64,000 nucleotides of DNA, taken from contig OZ005618.1 in assembly GCA_963930655.1 (NCBI GenBank), positions 7,834,001 through 7,898,000 on the forward strand, read 5' to 3'. The stretch comes from Myrica gale (lineage: Eukaryota > Streptophyta > Magnoliopsida > Fagales > Myricaceae). Below the pieces are notes generated by a model. The model was not told the DNA's origin. It did no database searches and worked only from the letters and a program-made list of their open reading frames with translations. A program made the position numbers and the translations under genes. The number at the start of each line of letters is the position of its first letter. Within the stretch, counting starts at the first letter, position 1. Below are positions 1-11,014 of the stretch, piece by piece.

Positions 1-790
1 TGTGACAGAGGAACATGCAACTTGCCCAAAACTTGCATAGTATTGTCTCTTCTAACATAATTTTTCTTGGAGTTTGACGTGGTCCTATGATATGGTGGAG
101 ACCATGCCAGGTCAATGCACAGTCAGCTGACACCTCAGACGATCTGTTCATATCAGCTAGCCTTCAGTTTCGATAACAATACTTCTAGCTAGAATCTGTA
201 GCTTCACTGAAGTAGCTCTTTTTACGATGGTTAGATTCATGTCTCGACGTTGCCAATGATAATGGTTGTCATGGAAGGGTGATAGATTCTTTTGGAAAAA
301 TAGAATAAGCACAACACACATACAAGCGCACGCCACTGTTGACTAAGGATACTTTTTTGTCTTTTTGTATAGCTGTTTCAGGAGGTACATGTACACGCAC
401 TACCTCAGGATCGGAGCATTTCTGCGCTCTACCTCAGGGCTCAGGCTTTGTCGCTGTACATAGGACACAAGATTAGTTAGAATGTTCTTGTTTCCTTTTT
501 GGTTGTGAATACGTACGTACATATATACAGATGTAATAGTTTAATTCGAATTAATGAAGAATTACAGATTTCTTCCATTTTTGTCTCTCGTTTTTCCCTG
601 CTACTCTTCATTCACCATTTCCATTTGTGCTCTGAGATTGGGTTCGACGGCAATGGCTCGGGATGTGTTTTCCTGATAGATTCATGTATGAAATAATTGT
701 GCTGGACTTCGCTATCCATTCTATTTCGTTAGTGTCTTTTTGTTATTGGTAAAATTTAGTATCAGAATATATCCTAATTGAGTTGTAATT
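1..790. other. Intergenic, no gene recognised
   Basis: No protein family is recognisable in either strand. The only open frame (499-696, +) has no family features and reads like AT-rich noncoding DNA. The stretch could hold the 3' flank of a gene lying left of the window, but nothing shows this directly. Confidence 0.4.
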
Positions 791-1500
791 TGTTAGACTT
801 GTTTCTCAAGTAACATCCGACGATTTTAATAAAACCCTACTTGTCAAGCGACATATGATGGTTGTAAAAAAATCCTACCTTTCATAGAAAAACTTACGCT
901 GTTCTCTCATTAGTCTTATTGAGTAATTGGAGACTACCCCAAAACCCTAAAGAGGATATTCATGTTTTCCTAGAGAGTCCATTTGATAGAGAAAAACAAT
1001 AAGAGATTCAAAAACCTCAATTGGTTAGTTTTTTCTCATATTCAATCACCTTTGTGAAGCTTTCAGAGTGTTGAAGGGTTATTGAAGAATAAGGTTATTC
1101 GTGAAGAATTTATACGAAGAACCTCAGAGGTGTGAGGTGAATGCTGCATGGAGCGGGTATAAGCAGAGATGCTTAGATTATTACATCAGAGTTGTCAGAG
1201 TCAGCAGCAAGGGTTGTCCATGTCTGAATAAATGTTTGTAAGGATTTATTCTTAGTAGATTTCAGGTGGCTGCTAGCTCGGAGTAGTTTTTCCAGTGAAT
1301 GATATTTCAAATGTTTTTCACTTCATTAAAATTTCTTGTCTCTTTGTGTGATTGAAGTTTGATTTAATTTTTCGCTGCGTATTTATTGATTGAGGTGATT
1401 ATTATGTATATCTAGACTGAATAATTTTAGAAAGTGTTTTAAAACTGTTATTGTTTTTTTATTTAGAGAAAAAATACATATTCACCCCCTCTAGGTGTTA
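791..1500 (+). mobile_element. LTR-like remnant (probable Ty1/copia LTR)
   Basis: The block starts TGTTAGACTT and ends near ATTCACCCCCTCTAGG. The latter resembles the 'attcaccccctct' motif common near the 3' end of many plant copia LTRs. No primer-binding site, coding part or second LTR lies beside it, so it is best read as a solo-LTR fossil. No clear 5-bp target duplication was found, and the left boundary is a guess from the TG start. Confidence 0.4.
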
Positions 1501-2367
1501 TTAGGATCTAAACCGAAATTTTCATACTTAAATAGCAAACTAGAGATTAATTAGTACGTCAGGACACAAAGAATGGTTGAAATATATATATAACCGCTAC
1601 TAGTACGATTTACATAGATAATAAATACTAGAAGACAAAATATTGTCATATATTCATAATATATATTGCAAATTATAAATAAAAAGTTCACCCTAGAAAA
1701 TGATGGGAAAATAGTTTTCTGAAGTGTGGACGAGTTGGTCAATGGTACACTAGCAAAACTGATTTTTTGGAAGAAAAATTCCATCCCTGTATCCCCGTCA
1801 CAAAATTATTTTTGGGACATATTAGTCCCACCATCTCTTAAAATCTCTTTTTGGGACGGATTATCCGTACCGTTCGAACGTAATATCCAACAACTTCAAA
1901 CAGAGCCTTTTTGTCCCAAAAAATTGATTGAAAGTCCATGTAATACTGTTTGAACGCTACATCCAATGACTTCAAACATAAATAATTGACACAGGTGGGG
2001 TCAGCACCGAAGATCATGATTGAAATTATAGTCTGGAATGATTGACAAAGATTCAGTATGGTTTGTTGGAAAGCTCTATGAGTCTAGTTTCCAAGTATCA
2101 AATGTCGTACAATTTGGAGTTTTCTAGACAAAGTTATGGTAAAATTACCCCCAAGGTGGTCAGGCTGACAACTAATTATGAGGTCTTGCAAATTTTGGAT
2201 GATTTTGCTATTTTTAGCTTGTTCTTTTGGATTTTCGATATGTCTTTTCGTTTCCCTAAGATTATTTTATGTTTCATAAGTCTCAATTAATATTTTGAAA
2301 GTTGTATTTCTCGTTTACCCCTGATTAGAGGGTTATTCTAAGTTTTGCTATTTCAACTCTTCTTTAG
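1501..2367. other. Intergenic repeat-like DNA
   Basis: No coding signal. The part around 1880-1975, with the word CAGAGCCTTTTTGTCCCAAA and then a 'gaacgctacatccaa' segment, has a diverged relative at about 19165-19260. The two relatives lie outside the two ends of the proposed outer CACTA element. Confidence 0.4.
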
Positions 2368-3459
2368 TATACAACAAAGCAAAATCACTTTTAGCGGCAG
2401 CCGAAAAATGCTGCTATAAGTCTTTTAGCAGCGTTTATAAACGCCACAATAGGTATGTCACGATAGATTTTTAGCGCGTTTTTTACAAACTCTGGTGAAA
2501 CTCAACCTTTAGCCGCGGTCACCCAACAACGTTTCAAAAACGCAAGGAAAAATCAAAATCGATGGAAAAACCAAATTCTTTAGCAGCGGTTGAAAAAATG
2601 CTTTGGAACGTTGTAATTGAAAGTCATTAATGAGCTAAGTTTTTTTCAAAATTTTTAAGCGTTGGTTTTTGCTATTCTATTTGTTTTCTTACCTTTCTAT
2701 CATCTCTTTTACTATGTTTTTATTGCGATACTTTTTTTTTTTCCTCTTTGGATGAGCTCACGTTTTCCTGCATCATAAAGAATGATTGCATCATGAGTGT
2801 GCTTATATTGAACCATTTAACCAACAAATCAGCTTCATTCAATTTTGACTGCGTGCATATCATCTGCCTTTTGGTAAGTTAGAATCCATGTTAAAGTAGC
2901 AAATAGAGGCTTGGTGCATATTACTGCCAGAAACCCATCATTTCAAATAGATCATGGCTAGTTTCCCTCTCAGTGTTACCAGCCTTTACCAAAATCATAG
3001 TATGTCAAACAGAAACTCATCTATCACTACAAAAAAGGGGCTTTAGCAACGGTCTTAAAGCTTTAGGAGCAGTTTTTTAGCGGTGGTCGCCTATGACCAT
3101 CGCAGTAGGCTATAGACCGGCAGTCTTCACCGTCGCTATAGAACCGAACGCAATTGTACCTCGTTTTTGGTAGCGTTTCGTGAAACGCTGGTACATACCT
3201 TTAGCAGCGTTTTTGTGACCGCCACTAAAGGTCTGCTAGTTTTTTTTTTGTTTTTTTAGTATTTGGTATGTGCCAACATTTTTAAAACACCATTAATTTA
3301 TTTTAATAACCATAATTTATTGGATGTAAAAACTTAAAGAACAAGGATAATAAAATAAAATATACTTCATCATTGATTAATAACGTTTTACAACAAACTC
3401 AAAAATCTCTACAAATAATCTAGAAAGTAACAATTTCCTATACTTGTGACCAAAGCCTT

Positions 3460-3589
3460 GGATGTTGCACTTTTTCCTCGAACATTTAAGTGACGCCTAG
3501 AGTTAAGCTCTCCTCCATCAACAACTTCACATTTCACCATTTCACTGAATCTTCTGTCTTGGACTTCACCATCATTGGCATCATACCAC
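3460..3589 (-). pseudogene. Captured exon of plastid pyruvate kinase (beta type)
   Basis: On the minus strand, right after an acceptor-like 'ctgtag' (exon from about 3589), the translation gives a VKSKTEDSVK segment. After a frame change it gives CEVVDGGEL and SRRHLNVRGKSAT. This order is characteristic of plant plastidic pyruvate kinase beta subunits (PKP2/PKP3 type), in the B domain and the entry to the catalytic barrel. The frame change coincides with a tandem copy of the 8-mer GTGAAATG. Homology stops soon after GKSAT, probably at the capture breakpoint. It lies 430 bp inside the left end of a CACTA element with no other pyruvate kinase exon nearby. It is a dead transduplicated fragment and makes no enzyme. 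Confidence 0.82.
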
Positions 3590-3904
3590 CTACAGCATAA
3601 ATCAAGATTTATCAATGCATATATGATAACATAAGATGAAACAAATTTTCAAATTCTAGTTAAATCAGGGTTGACAGACCTACACTTACAATTCAAACAA
3701 TGTCAAAGGATTTTATAGCTAGCTAGCTTCTTACATTTTATAGACAGAATAACGCATTCCTAAATGCATGTTGATTTCATCTTAGGACACATGTATTACG
3801 CATTCCTAAAGCAACCTATAATTCCTGCATTTATAAAATAACACTAAAGAGTGAGAAACAACGTATTAAGCTGATACGTGTGTAGGAAGAAGACCCAAAG
3901 TATT

Positions 3905-4003
3905 AAGAAACAACAAAAGCATGTGTAAGGACACATAATGACAAAAAACAGAGTTGAACTAAAGAAACAACAAAAGCATGTGTAAGGACACATAATGACA
4001 AAC
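3905..4003. repeat. Tandem duplication, about 59-bp period
   Basis: A 40-bp word beginning AGAAACAACAAAAGCATGTG occurs at 3905 and again at 3964, with a short spacer. It lies in presumed intron-like DNA between the captured pyruvate kinase exon and the MULE. Confidence 0.8.
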
Positions 4004-6929
4004 TGAACATAAAATTCACCTTCCAAACACCCAGTGCTAAACCGCCCAAATTAACCAAAGATCTACTTTACTATCTTTGAACTTAAGAATCAGATAAATA
4101 CATGCAGAAGAGTACAAATAGTCATGTCAAAAACTTTGATTGCTTATTTAAAAGAGATATTCACATTTAGTTATCCAATATATTTTGGTACTATATATGT
4201 CGAGCCAAATAAACTCAAAGAGTTGATGCAGTGCAACAGATACTCAAACCCCCAACTCCCACACCAAAAGGGCAAAAAAAAAAAGAAACGAAAGAGAATG
4301 CAGCAACACAGCAGACCAGCAGCAAAGCGAGCATTCTTGGCCATATATTACAGTAATGAACCTACCAATAGATTGGGGACGAGAGGAGGTAAAGTTTTAG
4401 CCAAGCATACAAGTTGAAGGATTCAAATCTAGAAAGGGAGAAAAAAAACCCAAAATCTGCTTCACACAGGCCTTGCGTGCGGGACGCGCACGACAGGGTC
4501 CAACGTCCCGCACATCTCTGTCTGCCCCACTCCGTGTATAAAAATAGCTTTTGCTTTCCCTCGTCTCTATTCTGCTTCTGTGCACTGCAGATTCCAAGAA
4601 CTTTACTCTCTATTCTAAGCAAATGCACTTTGGAGGTGCAGCCCATGTACTTTGAACAATCACGATGGTTTACAACTTGAGTTCGGTTAGAATGCGTTGG
4701 TGTTAAAATGCTGGGTTACGGGGGAACGGCCCCGATTACATCCCGCGAATCCAACGACCCTCAGCGGAAGCTCATTAATCGTAAAATTTGAACCAGGTGA
4801 CCCGCGTGTTTTACCGAATGCTGCCGACGACCCGGTTTTCAGCTTCTTGAACACGCTCTCGTCACAGAACCAGCTCTCTCCCTCCCCCGATCCCCTTCGT
4901 CTCTCTCCACCGATTTTGCTTCTCTCTCTCCCGAGGTCGATTCCCTCTCTCTCTGTCCACATTAATTTCCAATTAATTCCCGGTAAGGATTAATGTTGTC
5001 TTTCTTTTTTTGTTTCTGTGGTTTCTATTTTGATTAATTTTGGGATTGTATTCCGTTTTAGGTTTTCATTCTTACGATTCTTGCATATTTGGTTGTTGTT
5101 TGGCTCGTTTTGGGATCGATGTGCTTAGGAATCTGGAATAGTCTGACTCGATGGCATATATCAGTGGCTCTCTTTTTATGGTTGGTTGCAATCCTAATTT
5201 ATTATGTAAAAGATCGTGAGTTCTGAGTGGAGCACTGTAGTAATAGATATCGCAGAAACAGAACGGAAGAAAATATAAGGGGAAACAAGTTTCAAGGGAA
5301 GCCAGTATCTCTAGGTTCAATCTGTTGGTGAGTCCTCCCTGTGTTCAGTAGGCATAAGGCACTGACTTAAAGGCACACACCCTGCTAGCACCTCAGGTTT
5401 CCTCTTTGGCTGTATAGATAAAATTGGAGCTGGAAATGTAATTTTTTAGCATAGCACAGCACACAAATTTTTACTTTTTCTCTCTGATTAACTTTGCTTA
5501 GCTTGTGAGAACCTCTAGACTTTTTTTGTTTTTGTTTTATGTTTAAATCCTAGGATCAAATTTGTGGGTGGGCTTATCTCCACATGCCTGTGGGGTATGT
5601 ACGTGACTTGACATTTTTGCTAATGTGTAACAAGTAGAGGACATAACTCGTATAAGGGAGTATAAGTGCTGCTACGATGATGCTTGTGCTTTATGCGAGT
5701 AAAGACTCTTTATTACATAGAATTTGGCTTCAATGAAGTTGGTTTTATCGATTTAATGTAGTGTGTATAATCACAATATTGCAATCCAAGTGAACTCAGG
5801 CATTTCCAATGTCTATTCGTGCGAGTAATTGTTCTCAATCTTCCATGGTTGATGGTTTCCTTGGCTTGTGCATTGAAAGGAGTGATGAGGGGTTGTTTTA
5901 GGGACTTTGGTTGGAAACTTTTTAACTTTTGCTTTACTATAGCAATGAAAGTTCTGAAGCCTTGATGAAGATATTTAGGAACCTATACATGCATAAACTA
6001 GTCTGGATGTAAGTATGGAAATGTGGTCCTTGTATCAGTGATATCATTATTGTTTGGGAGGAAATGATGTTTGAGAAGTTGATTAGCAGATGTTCTAATA
6101 TGCTTGGATCCACTGTGTGGGCGGAACACTAGTTTTGTCTGTGCAAATTCACACCATCATATCTTTTTTGATGAGACTGGGTCTGGTATATCTTGGATTT
6201 TCCAGCTCTATGATGTTTTTGTTTCATGGAACTTCACCAATTCTATTTTCTCTTCTGTTTCCTTAGATACCAACTCGTGGAGTTCTTTGAAATTAGAGTC
6301 CAACCTGGTAGGAAGAGAAGACAGATGGCAATTTGAATTTCTTCCTTTAAGAACATCCCAAAATTGTTTGCTTATTAATGCTCCTTGAGATAATTTTGGA
6401 AGCAAAATTTATATATTTGGAAAGTATTAGTACATTCATTTTTTGTTTCTTTTTCTTTTCCTAAACTATTCTAGAAAAAGTTCAAGTATTCCAGTCGAGT
6501 TCAAAAATCTAGAAGACCAAATGCAAAGGATACAATGATAGAAAAGAATATATGTGGTTTATTCTGACTATTTAATATAGATGGTACCTGGCCTCGATTT
6601 CACAGATTAGGACATTGTATCTTTCGATAATCCAGATTAGTTCCTTTGGTGCTCATATGAAATCCACATTGCACTTCTTATTACATGTTTTCTTATGGTT
6701 TTCACAGATTAACAATGGAAGGACTTGTGGAGACATTGCTGTAACTTGTGCTTTTGGTGACATGCTTTTGGCCATCTATTGTGCCTTCCTTTGAAGTAGG
6801 GACGAACCACCAGATTGAAATGCAAACAGCTAGAAGTAGCCATGAAAGATAGATCAAGTATTTCCCTCAATGTAATTTTCAGTTTTGGCAACTTGAAGCT
6901 TTTCATCCCTGGGATTCATGAATACCTTC

Positions 6930-7165
6930 TGATTAAGTAGTTCCCTCAATGTATTTCTTCAATGTATTTCTTCTTTTTCGCTGGACATTGGGCAAACAGC
7001 CAAATATGGTCATCAAGTAGTTCCCTCAATGTAATATATTTTGGTTTCTATTTTGGTTTGTTAAACTTCTGGTGCAATTGATGCAGATTTGGTTTGTTAT
7101 GAAAGCGTACTGTATATATGGTTTGTTATGAAAGCGTACTGCAGATTTGGTTTGTTATCCTTCCA
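6930..7165. repeat. Short degenerate tandem repeats
   Basis: The phrase AGTAGTTCCCTCAATGTA recurs around 6938 and 7017, with CAATGTATTTCTTC doubled between. GGTTTGTTATGAAAGCGTAC recurs at about 7090 and 7120. These are small local duplications inside the MULE body with no coding meaning. Confidence 0.6.
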
Positions 7166-8230
7166 TGGTATGCAAATGGGCAAGGGACAAGGGCAACTTC
7201 ATCTTCCAACTTCAGTGAAATCGATGGCCGACTCTTGTTAGCATAAAAAAATAAACAATCTGCTCCTTGGCACAAAAGGACAAGCCTGCTTAACATGCAA
7301 TTAGAGGGCAAAATAAGGATGTGTTGGCATGCCGTGAAGGTCAAAGGAAGGTGCTGCATATTACAATTGACACTCCACCCTCTGTTTCGTCCTTCTTTCC
7401 TAGTTCCTCTGGTTTAGTTAGCTGTCTTCTGTTGGTACTACATTATGATCTAGATCCTATGCAACATTGTCCAACTACTGTAAAGGCGTGAATAAAAAGA
7501 AAGGATCCATATTCTCCAAAATCTCAAACATATATGTACAGTGCTCTTTTTGCAAGAGCTACCCCTCCAAAATGGTGGGTAAATTTGCTAAAAGGATAAA
7601 AACTCATTCGAATCTACAACATAACACGAGCAATCTGATAATACCCTCTTCGCTCTCTTTGCCTTGCCTTGATTTCTTCAGCACACCTTAATGTCCGCTC
7701 TATATGGTAGCCGCCTCCAATGCTACTTCTCTTTCTAAGTGACAATAATAGCTCTCGAACATACTGACATTTACATGCAATTTGAAACCCATCAAGAAAA
7801 CCCCTGAGTGTTTTGGAAGTAATGTCTCCACAAGGGTCGAATCTGAATGTTCACAGTACAAAATTAGGAAAATCACTTGACATAACAATCACTAAATTAT
7901 TGCACATGATAAAGCTTTGCATAAAGTCAAGTTGGTGTAGTAGCAACTAAACAAGATTTTCCTCATCAGAATCCCACATACGGACCCATCCCATTTCATA
8001 AAAACTGGCTTTTCCATAAAAGAGAAATAGAGTGACAAGGCTGTGCACCTGTATCCCACTTTCTTTTTCATAAAATTACTTAATTCAACGGGAAAGCGAA
8101 AAAAGATAAATAAATAGAAAAAAAATCAAGCTGATTTAGCTACAGAACTACGACATCCCAATGCTAAAAGAAAGACAAGCAACTGGGAAAACTAAAAACA
8201 AGCAATCGTGGCCTTACATGCGGAACGACA

Positions 8231-8451
8231 GAGCCCTTCTGCAACTTCCCTTCACCCAGAAAAGCTTGTCGAATTTTCCTTCACGAGCCCTTCTGTAACT
8301 CACCAGCTTTGAATTCAAAACCTATGTCTGCAGATTTTCCCCTTATGCAACTTCCCTTCACCCAGAAAAGCTTGTCGAATTTTCCTTCACGAGCCCTTCT
8401 GCAACTCACCAGCTTCAAATTCAAAACCTTTGTCTAATGATTTTCCCGAAT
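8231..8451. repeat. Direct duplication of about 106 bp
   Basis: A unit containing GCAACTTCCCTTCACCCAGA and then TTCACGAGCCCTTCTG is present twice in tandem, starting near 8240 and near 8346. It lies just inside the right TIR of the MULE. The two copies differ at only a few positions. Confidence 0.85.
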
Positions 8452-8740
8452 TTGAGCGCGGTTTCGTAAAAAACATGCGGGTCGTCGGCATTAAACGGTA
8501 AAACACGCGGGTCAGCTGACGACCCGGGTCCGGATTTCATTAATTCACAAAGGAGCAGCTCCAGACCGTTGGATTCGAGTGAATGAAATCGTGGCCGTTC
8601 CCCTGTAAACCAGCATTTTAAAACCTCAGTATTCTAACCGAACTCAACTTGATCGATCGATGTTAGCTCTCTCTAATAGGAAAAGTCACCGTATCATAAA
8701 GGTCGAATTAAAATATACGATAGAACTGTAAAGGAAATAC

Positions 8741-8815
8741 CTTTACCCACTTTGGCAATGCTGCTCCTTCTATTGCATCACAGTATGGCAAATAAGGTTT
8801 GACGTCAAGCACAGG
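8741..8815 (-). pseudogene. Captured exon of a TrmO/TsaA-like tRNA methyltransferase
   Basis: Between an acceptor (ccacag) at 8816 and a donor (gtattt) at 8740, 75 bp on the minus strand encode exactly 25 residues: PVLDVKPYLPYCDAI, then EGAALPKWVK. The motif PVLD(I/V)KPY(L/V)PY.D is the C-terminal signature of the UPF0066/TrmO family, which methylates t6A37 in tRNA; plants have a nuclear-encoded homologue. Only this exon is recognisable. It sits in the CACTA at 3025-10377, so it is a transduplicated fragment and not the working gene. The identification rests on this one conserved block. Confidence 0.75.
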
Positions 8816-8966
8816 CTGTGGACAAATTCTAATAGTCAGATTTGATTTTGTCACTTCAGTTAACAACAGGAGAAGAGCAATGAAAACCTTACACATTAAT
8901 GCACAACAGCTCTACAACATTTAAATGTAGAATAAGAACTACAACAAGACAAGGAAGGAGTCTTAC

Positions 8967-9524
8967 TTCACCGAGTAGCTTTTAAAACAAAAGAGCCAAT
9001 CCCTTCGATGTTACTTAAGAACTCGTCCAGACTCTCAAAAAACCTAATCCCTTCGATGTTTTCCTCCTCCCCATTCCCAGCATCAATTTCCCTTGCGGGC
9101 TCCTCCACCTCATTATTAAACTCCAAATTCAAATCCAATTTTCCTAACTTAGTCGCGCCCCACTTCTTTGCACCGCCTGCAGTCACTGCGGCCATATCAC
9201 TCGACTCGGCCTTAGAAGCATCCAAAATTTCTCTACTACCCACATTGGCTCGCCCCATCTTTTGTCTTTCATTATGCCCTTCTTCACATCTGTACCCCTA
9301 GAGGATCTTTTCTTAGCCTTTCTCTTCAACTTTGCAATTCCCACGGTATAAACCCTGGGTCGCATCTGCAATCAAAAAACACTTGGCATTTTAATTGCGG
9401 GACTCTATGTTAGGCTACAGAAAAAGAAAAGGAAAAAGAGGCTGAGACCTTGGCAAGAGAGAGAGAGACAGAACCACCGAGCTGAGAGGCGGAGCAGTGA
9501 GCTGAGGGAGAGAGTCAACGCCAT
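8967..9524 (-). pseudogene. Captured 5' end of an unidentified host gene
   Basis: Reading leftwards from about 9660 there is a pyrimidine-rich leader, then an ATG at 9522-9524 and a first exon ending at a donor after CTTGCCAAG (9449). An acceptor (gattgcag) precedes a second exon from 9365. That exon has two overlapping frames: a basic one (RVYTVGIAKLKRKAKKRSS) and an acidic one (KLGKLDLNLEF, FFESLDEFLSN), and it ends near a donor-like GAAGTAAGA at 8967. I do not recognise the protein. The two frames suggest a frameshift or a non-coding past. It lies directly upstream, on the same strand, of the TrmO-like exon, so both may come from one gene or be a chimera made by two captures. Confidence 0.5.
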
Positions 9525-9829
9525 GAGCTGGTAGGGAGCGATGGGAGCGAGAGAAACTAAAAGAAATTTCGACGGAGAGGGAGAGTGTTTGATGAAGATG
9601 AAGAAGAAGAGAGATTTCGAGCGGAGAATAAAAGAGGAAGAGGGAGGGAGAGATTTCCGTCCATGGGCATACAATCAATAAACTTATAATCTATTTTTTA
9701 AAGTCTTGTTTTATTCAAAATATACATACTCATTTATAAGTATGATAATAGATATCTTATAAACTACTTAGATTTAGTCAATAAATATGCAGTTACTATA
9801 ACAGCCATAGGTATAATTTAAAATATACC

Positions 9830-10377
9830 ATATAACAACTTCAATGTTCATAACACTCTCTCTAATCCCATATTTTATTAAGTAAGTCCATTTGAAATAA
9901 AAATTTTCAAATACATGACAAAATAAAATTATATATTAAAAATAAAATAATAAGATATAAAATAATTATTTAGATTAGTTAACTTACAATTTTAAAATAA
10001 TTTTTTTATTTTAATTAGACCTATAGCAGCGTTTGTGTCAACAAACTCTTCTATAGACCCACCTTTAACAGCTGCTAAAGGTGAGTGCTTTAGCGGCGGT
10101 CACAGTGACCCCCGCTGTAGGTATCGAATTACTAGCTACGTTTGTGAAAAAACGCTGCTAAAAGTGGGTCTATAGCAGCGGTCGTGACCGCCGCGGAAAA
10201 GACCTTCGCTAAAGGTAAGACTTTTAGCAGCGTTTGTTGAGAAACGCCGCTATAAACCATCTATAACGGTCGTCGCCGATCGCCGCTAGAAAGACCGCCA
10301 TTGTAGATGTTTTCTAGCGGCATTTTTTATGCAAGCGTTTTTAGCGACCGCTGCTAAAGATCTATTTTTTTGTAGTG
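9830..10377. repeat. CACTA right terminal region shared with 23190-23822
   Basis: The phrase ATAACAACTTCAAT.TTCATAACACTCTCTCTAAT, then CATATTTTATTAA and an AT-rich stretch leading into the GCGGCGGTC repeat block, is present both here and at 23196-23822. The shared terminus shows that the two CACTAs belong to one family although their cargo differs. Confidence 0.85.
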
Positions 10378-11014
10378 TATGACATGAAACCAGCAATTTT
10401 TAGTCCCCCACCCTTCACCCTCAACAAAACCAAAAAGAGTTCACATAATTCAAAAGTATAACAAATTACCAGACAACAAATTCAGCACTGCTTTTGAAAT
10501 AATAACAAGGTTGGACCAAATGTCAATTATGTTAGAGTACATGATTTTATACATAGCAAAATTTAAACAGTAGGAACGTTTACCTCTTGCCATTATGCTC
10601 AGCACTTGAACAGATTTTGCAAAACTAAGAACTATTAGCACAGAGAGAGAAAGAAAATTGAGGCACTTCCAACCTATGTCTATGCCTCAAAGAGTGTGTT
10701 TTTGATGGTATGCACAGACCTCTATTTATAGACTAGGTCAGGGACCCTCAATATGGTGCAGATTCTGATTCGTTTCTTCCATCATGGAATATATCAAATC
10801 ATAATCAATCAAATTGAAATATTTATCAATTACAATAGAATCAAATTGTAATCAGAATCAATTTGACATTGATACCATAATGTTATTAATTTACACCATA
10901 ATCTTTACTAATTAAAAGATTATTCTTATATGTCAGCTAGGTCACTTAAAAGGAAATATTCTAACAAATTACTCATTTACAAACTTTATGACAAACCTTT
11001 AACTTATTAAAACA
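10378..11014. other. Intergenic, body of proposed outer CACTA
   Basis: No gene. The stretch is AT-rich. A TATA-like 'ctatttataga' with an AG-rich upstream run lies around 10640-10730 and looks LTR- or leader-like, but no pairing repeat was found. Confidence 0.35.

Larger units (their letters stand above)
4679..8645. mobile_element. Mutator-like (long-TIR) non-autonomous element
   Basis: About 180 bp at the left (4679-4860, starting GAGTTCGGTTAGAAT) is the diverged reverse complement of about 8460-8645 (ending ATTCTAACCGAACTC). Shared inner words include GGGGAACGGCC and GACCCGCGTGTTTTACCG. Long TIRs of this kind typify MULEs. The flanks share AACTT (4674-4678 and 8646-8650); a full 9-bp TSD is not visible. 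Inside the left TIR is a pyrimidine-rich leader-like stretch (4860-4980) followed by a donor-like CGGTAAGGAT, as at the start of a captured gene, but I recognise no protein in the body (5000-8220). The element is nested in the CACTA at 3025-10377. Confidence 0.7.
3025..10377. mobile_element. Non-autonomous CACTA element with captured host exons
   Basis: The element begins CACTACAAAAAAGGGG and ends with the inverse ATTTTTTTGTAGTG. It is flanked by the 3-bp target duplication TAT (3022-3024 and 10378-10380). Both ends carry arrays of inverted 10-15 bp words of the type TAGCGGCGGTC / GACCGCCGCTA (3040-3240 and 10020-10370), which in CACTA elements are the binding sites of the small TNPA/TNP1-type protein. 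The 7.35-kb body has no transposase gene. It holds host-gene pieces in minus orientation (pyruvate kinase exon, TrmO-like exon, an unidentified gene start) and a MULE-like element at 4679-8645. The right 550 bp match the right end of the CACTA at 19402-23822, so the two are family members. Confidence 0.88.

Noticed and set aside
9405-9678. Two overlapping minus-strand frames of about 90 residues
   Set aside because: Both run through a pyrimidine-rich leader; only the part from the ATG at 9524 to the donor at 9449 looks like coding exon.
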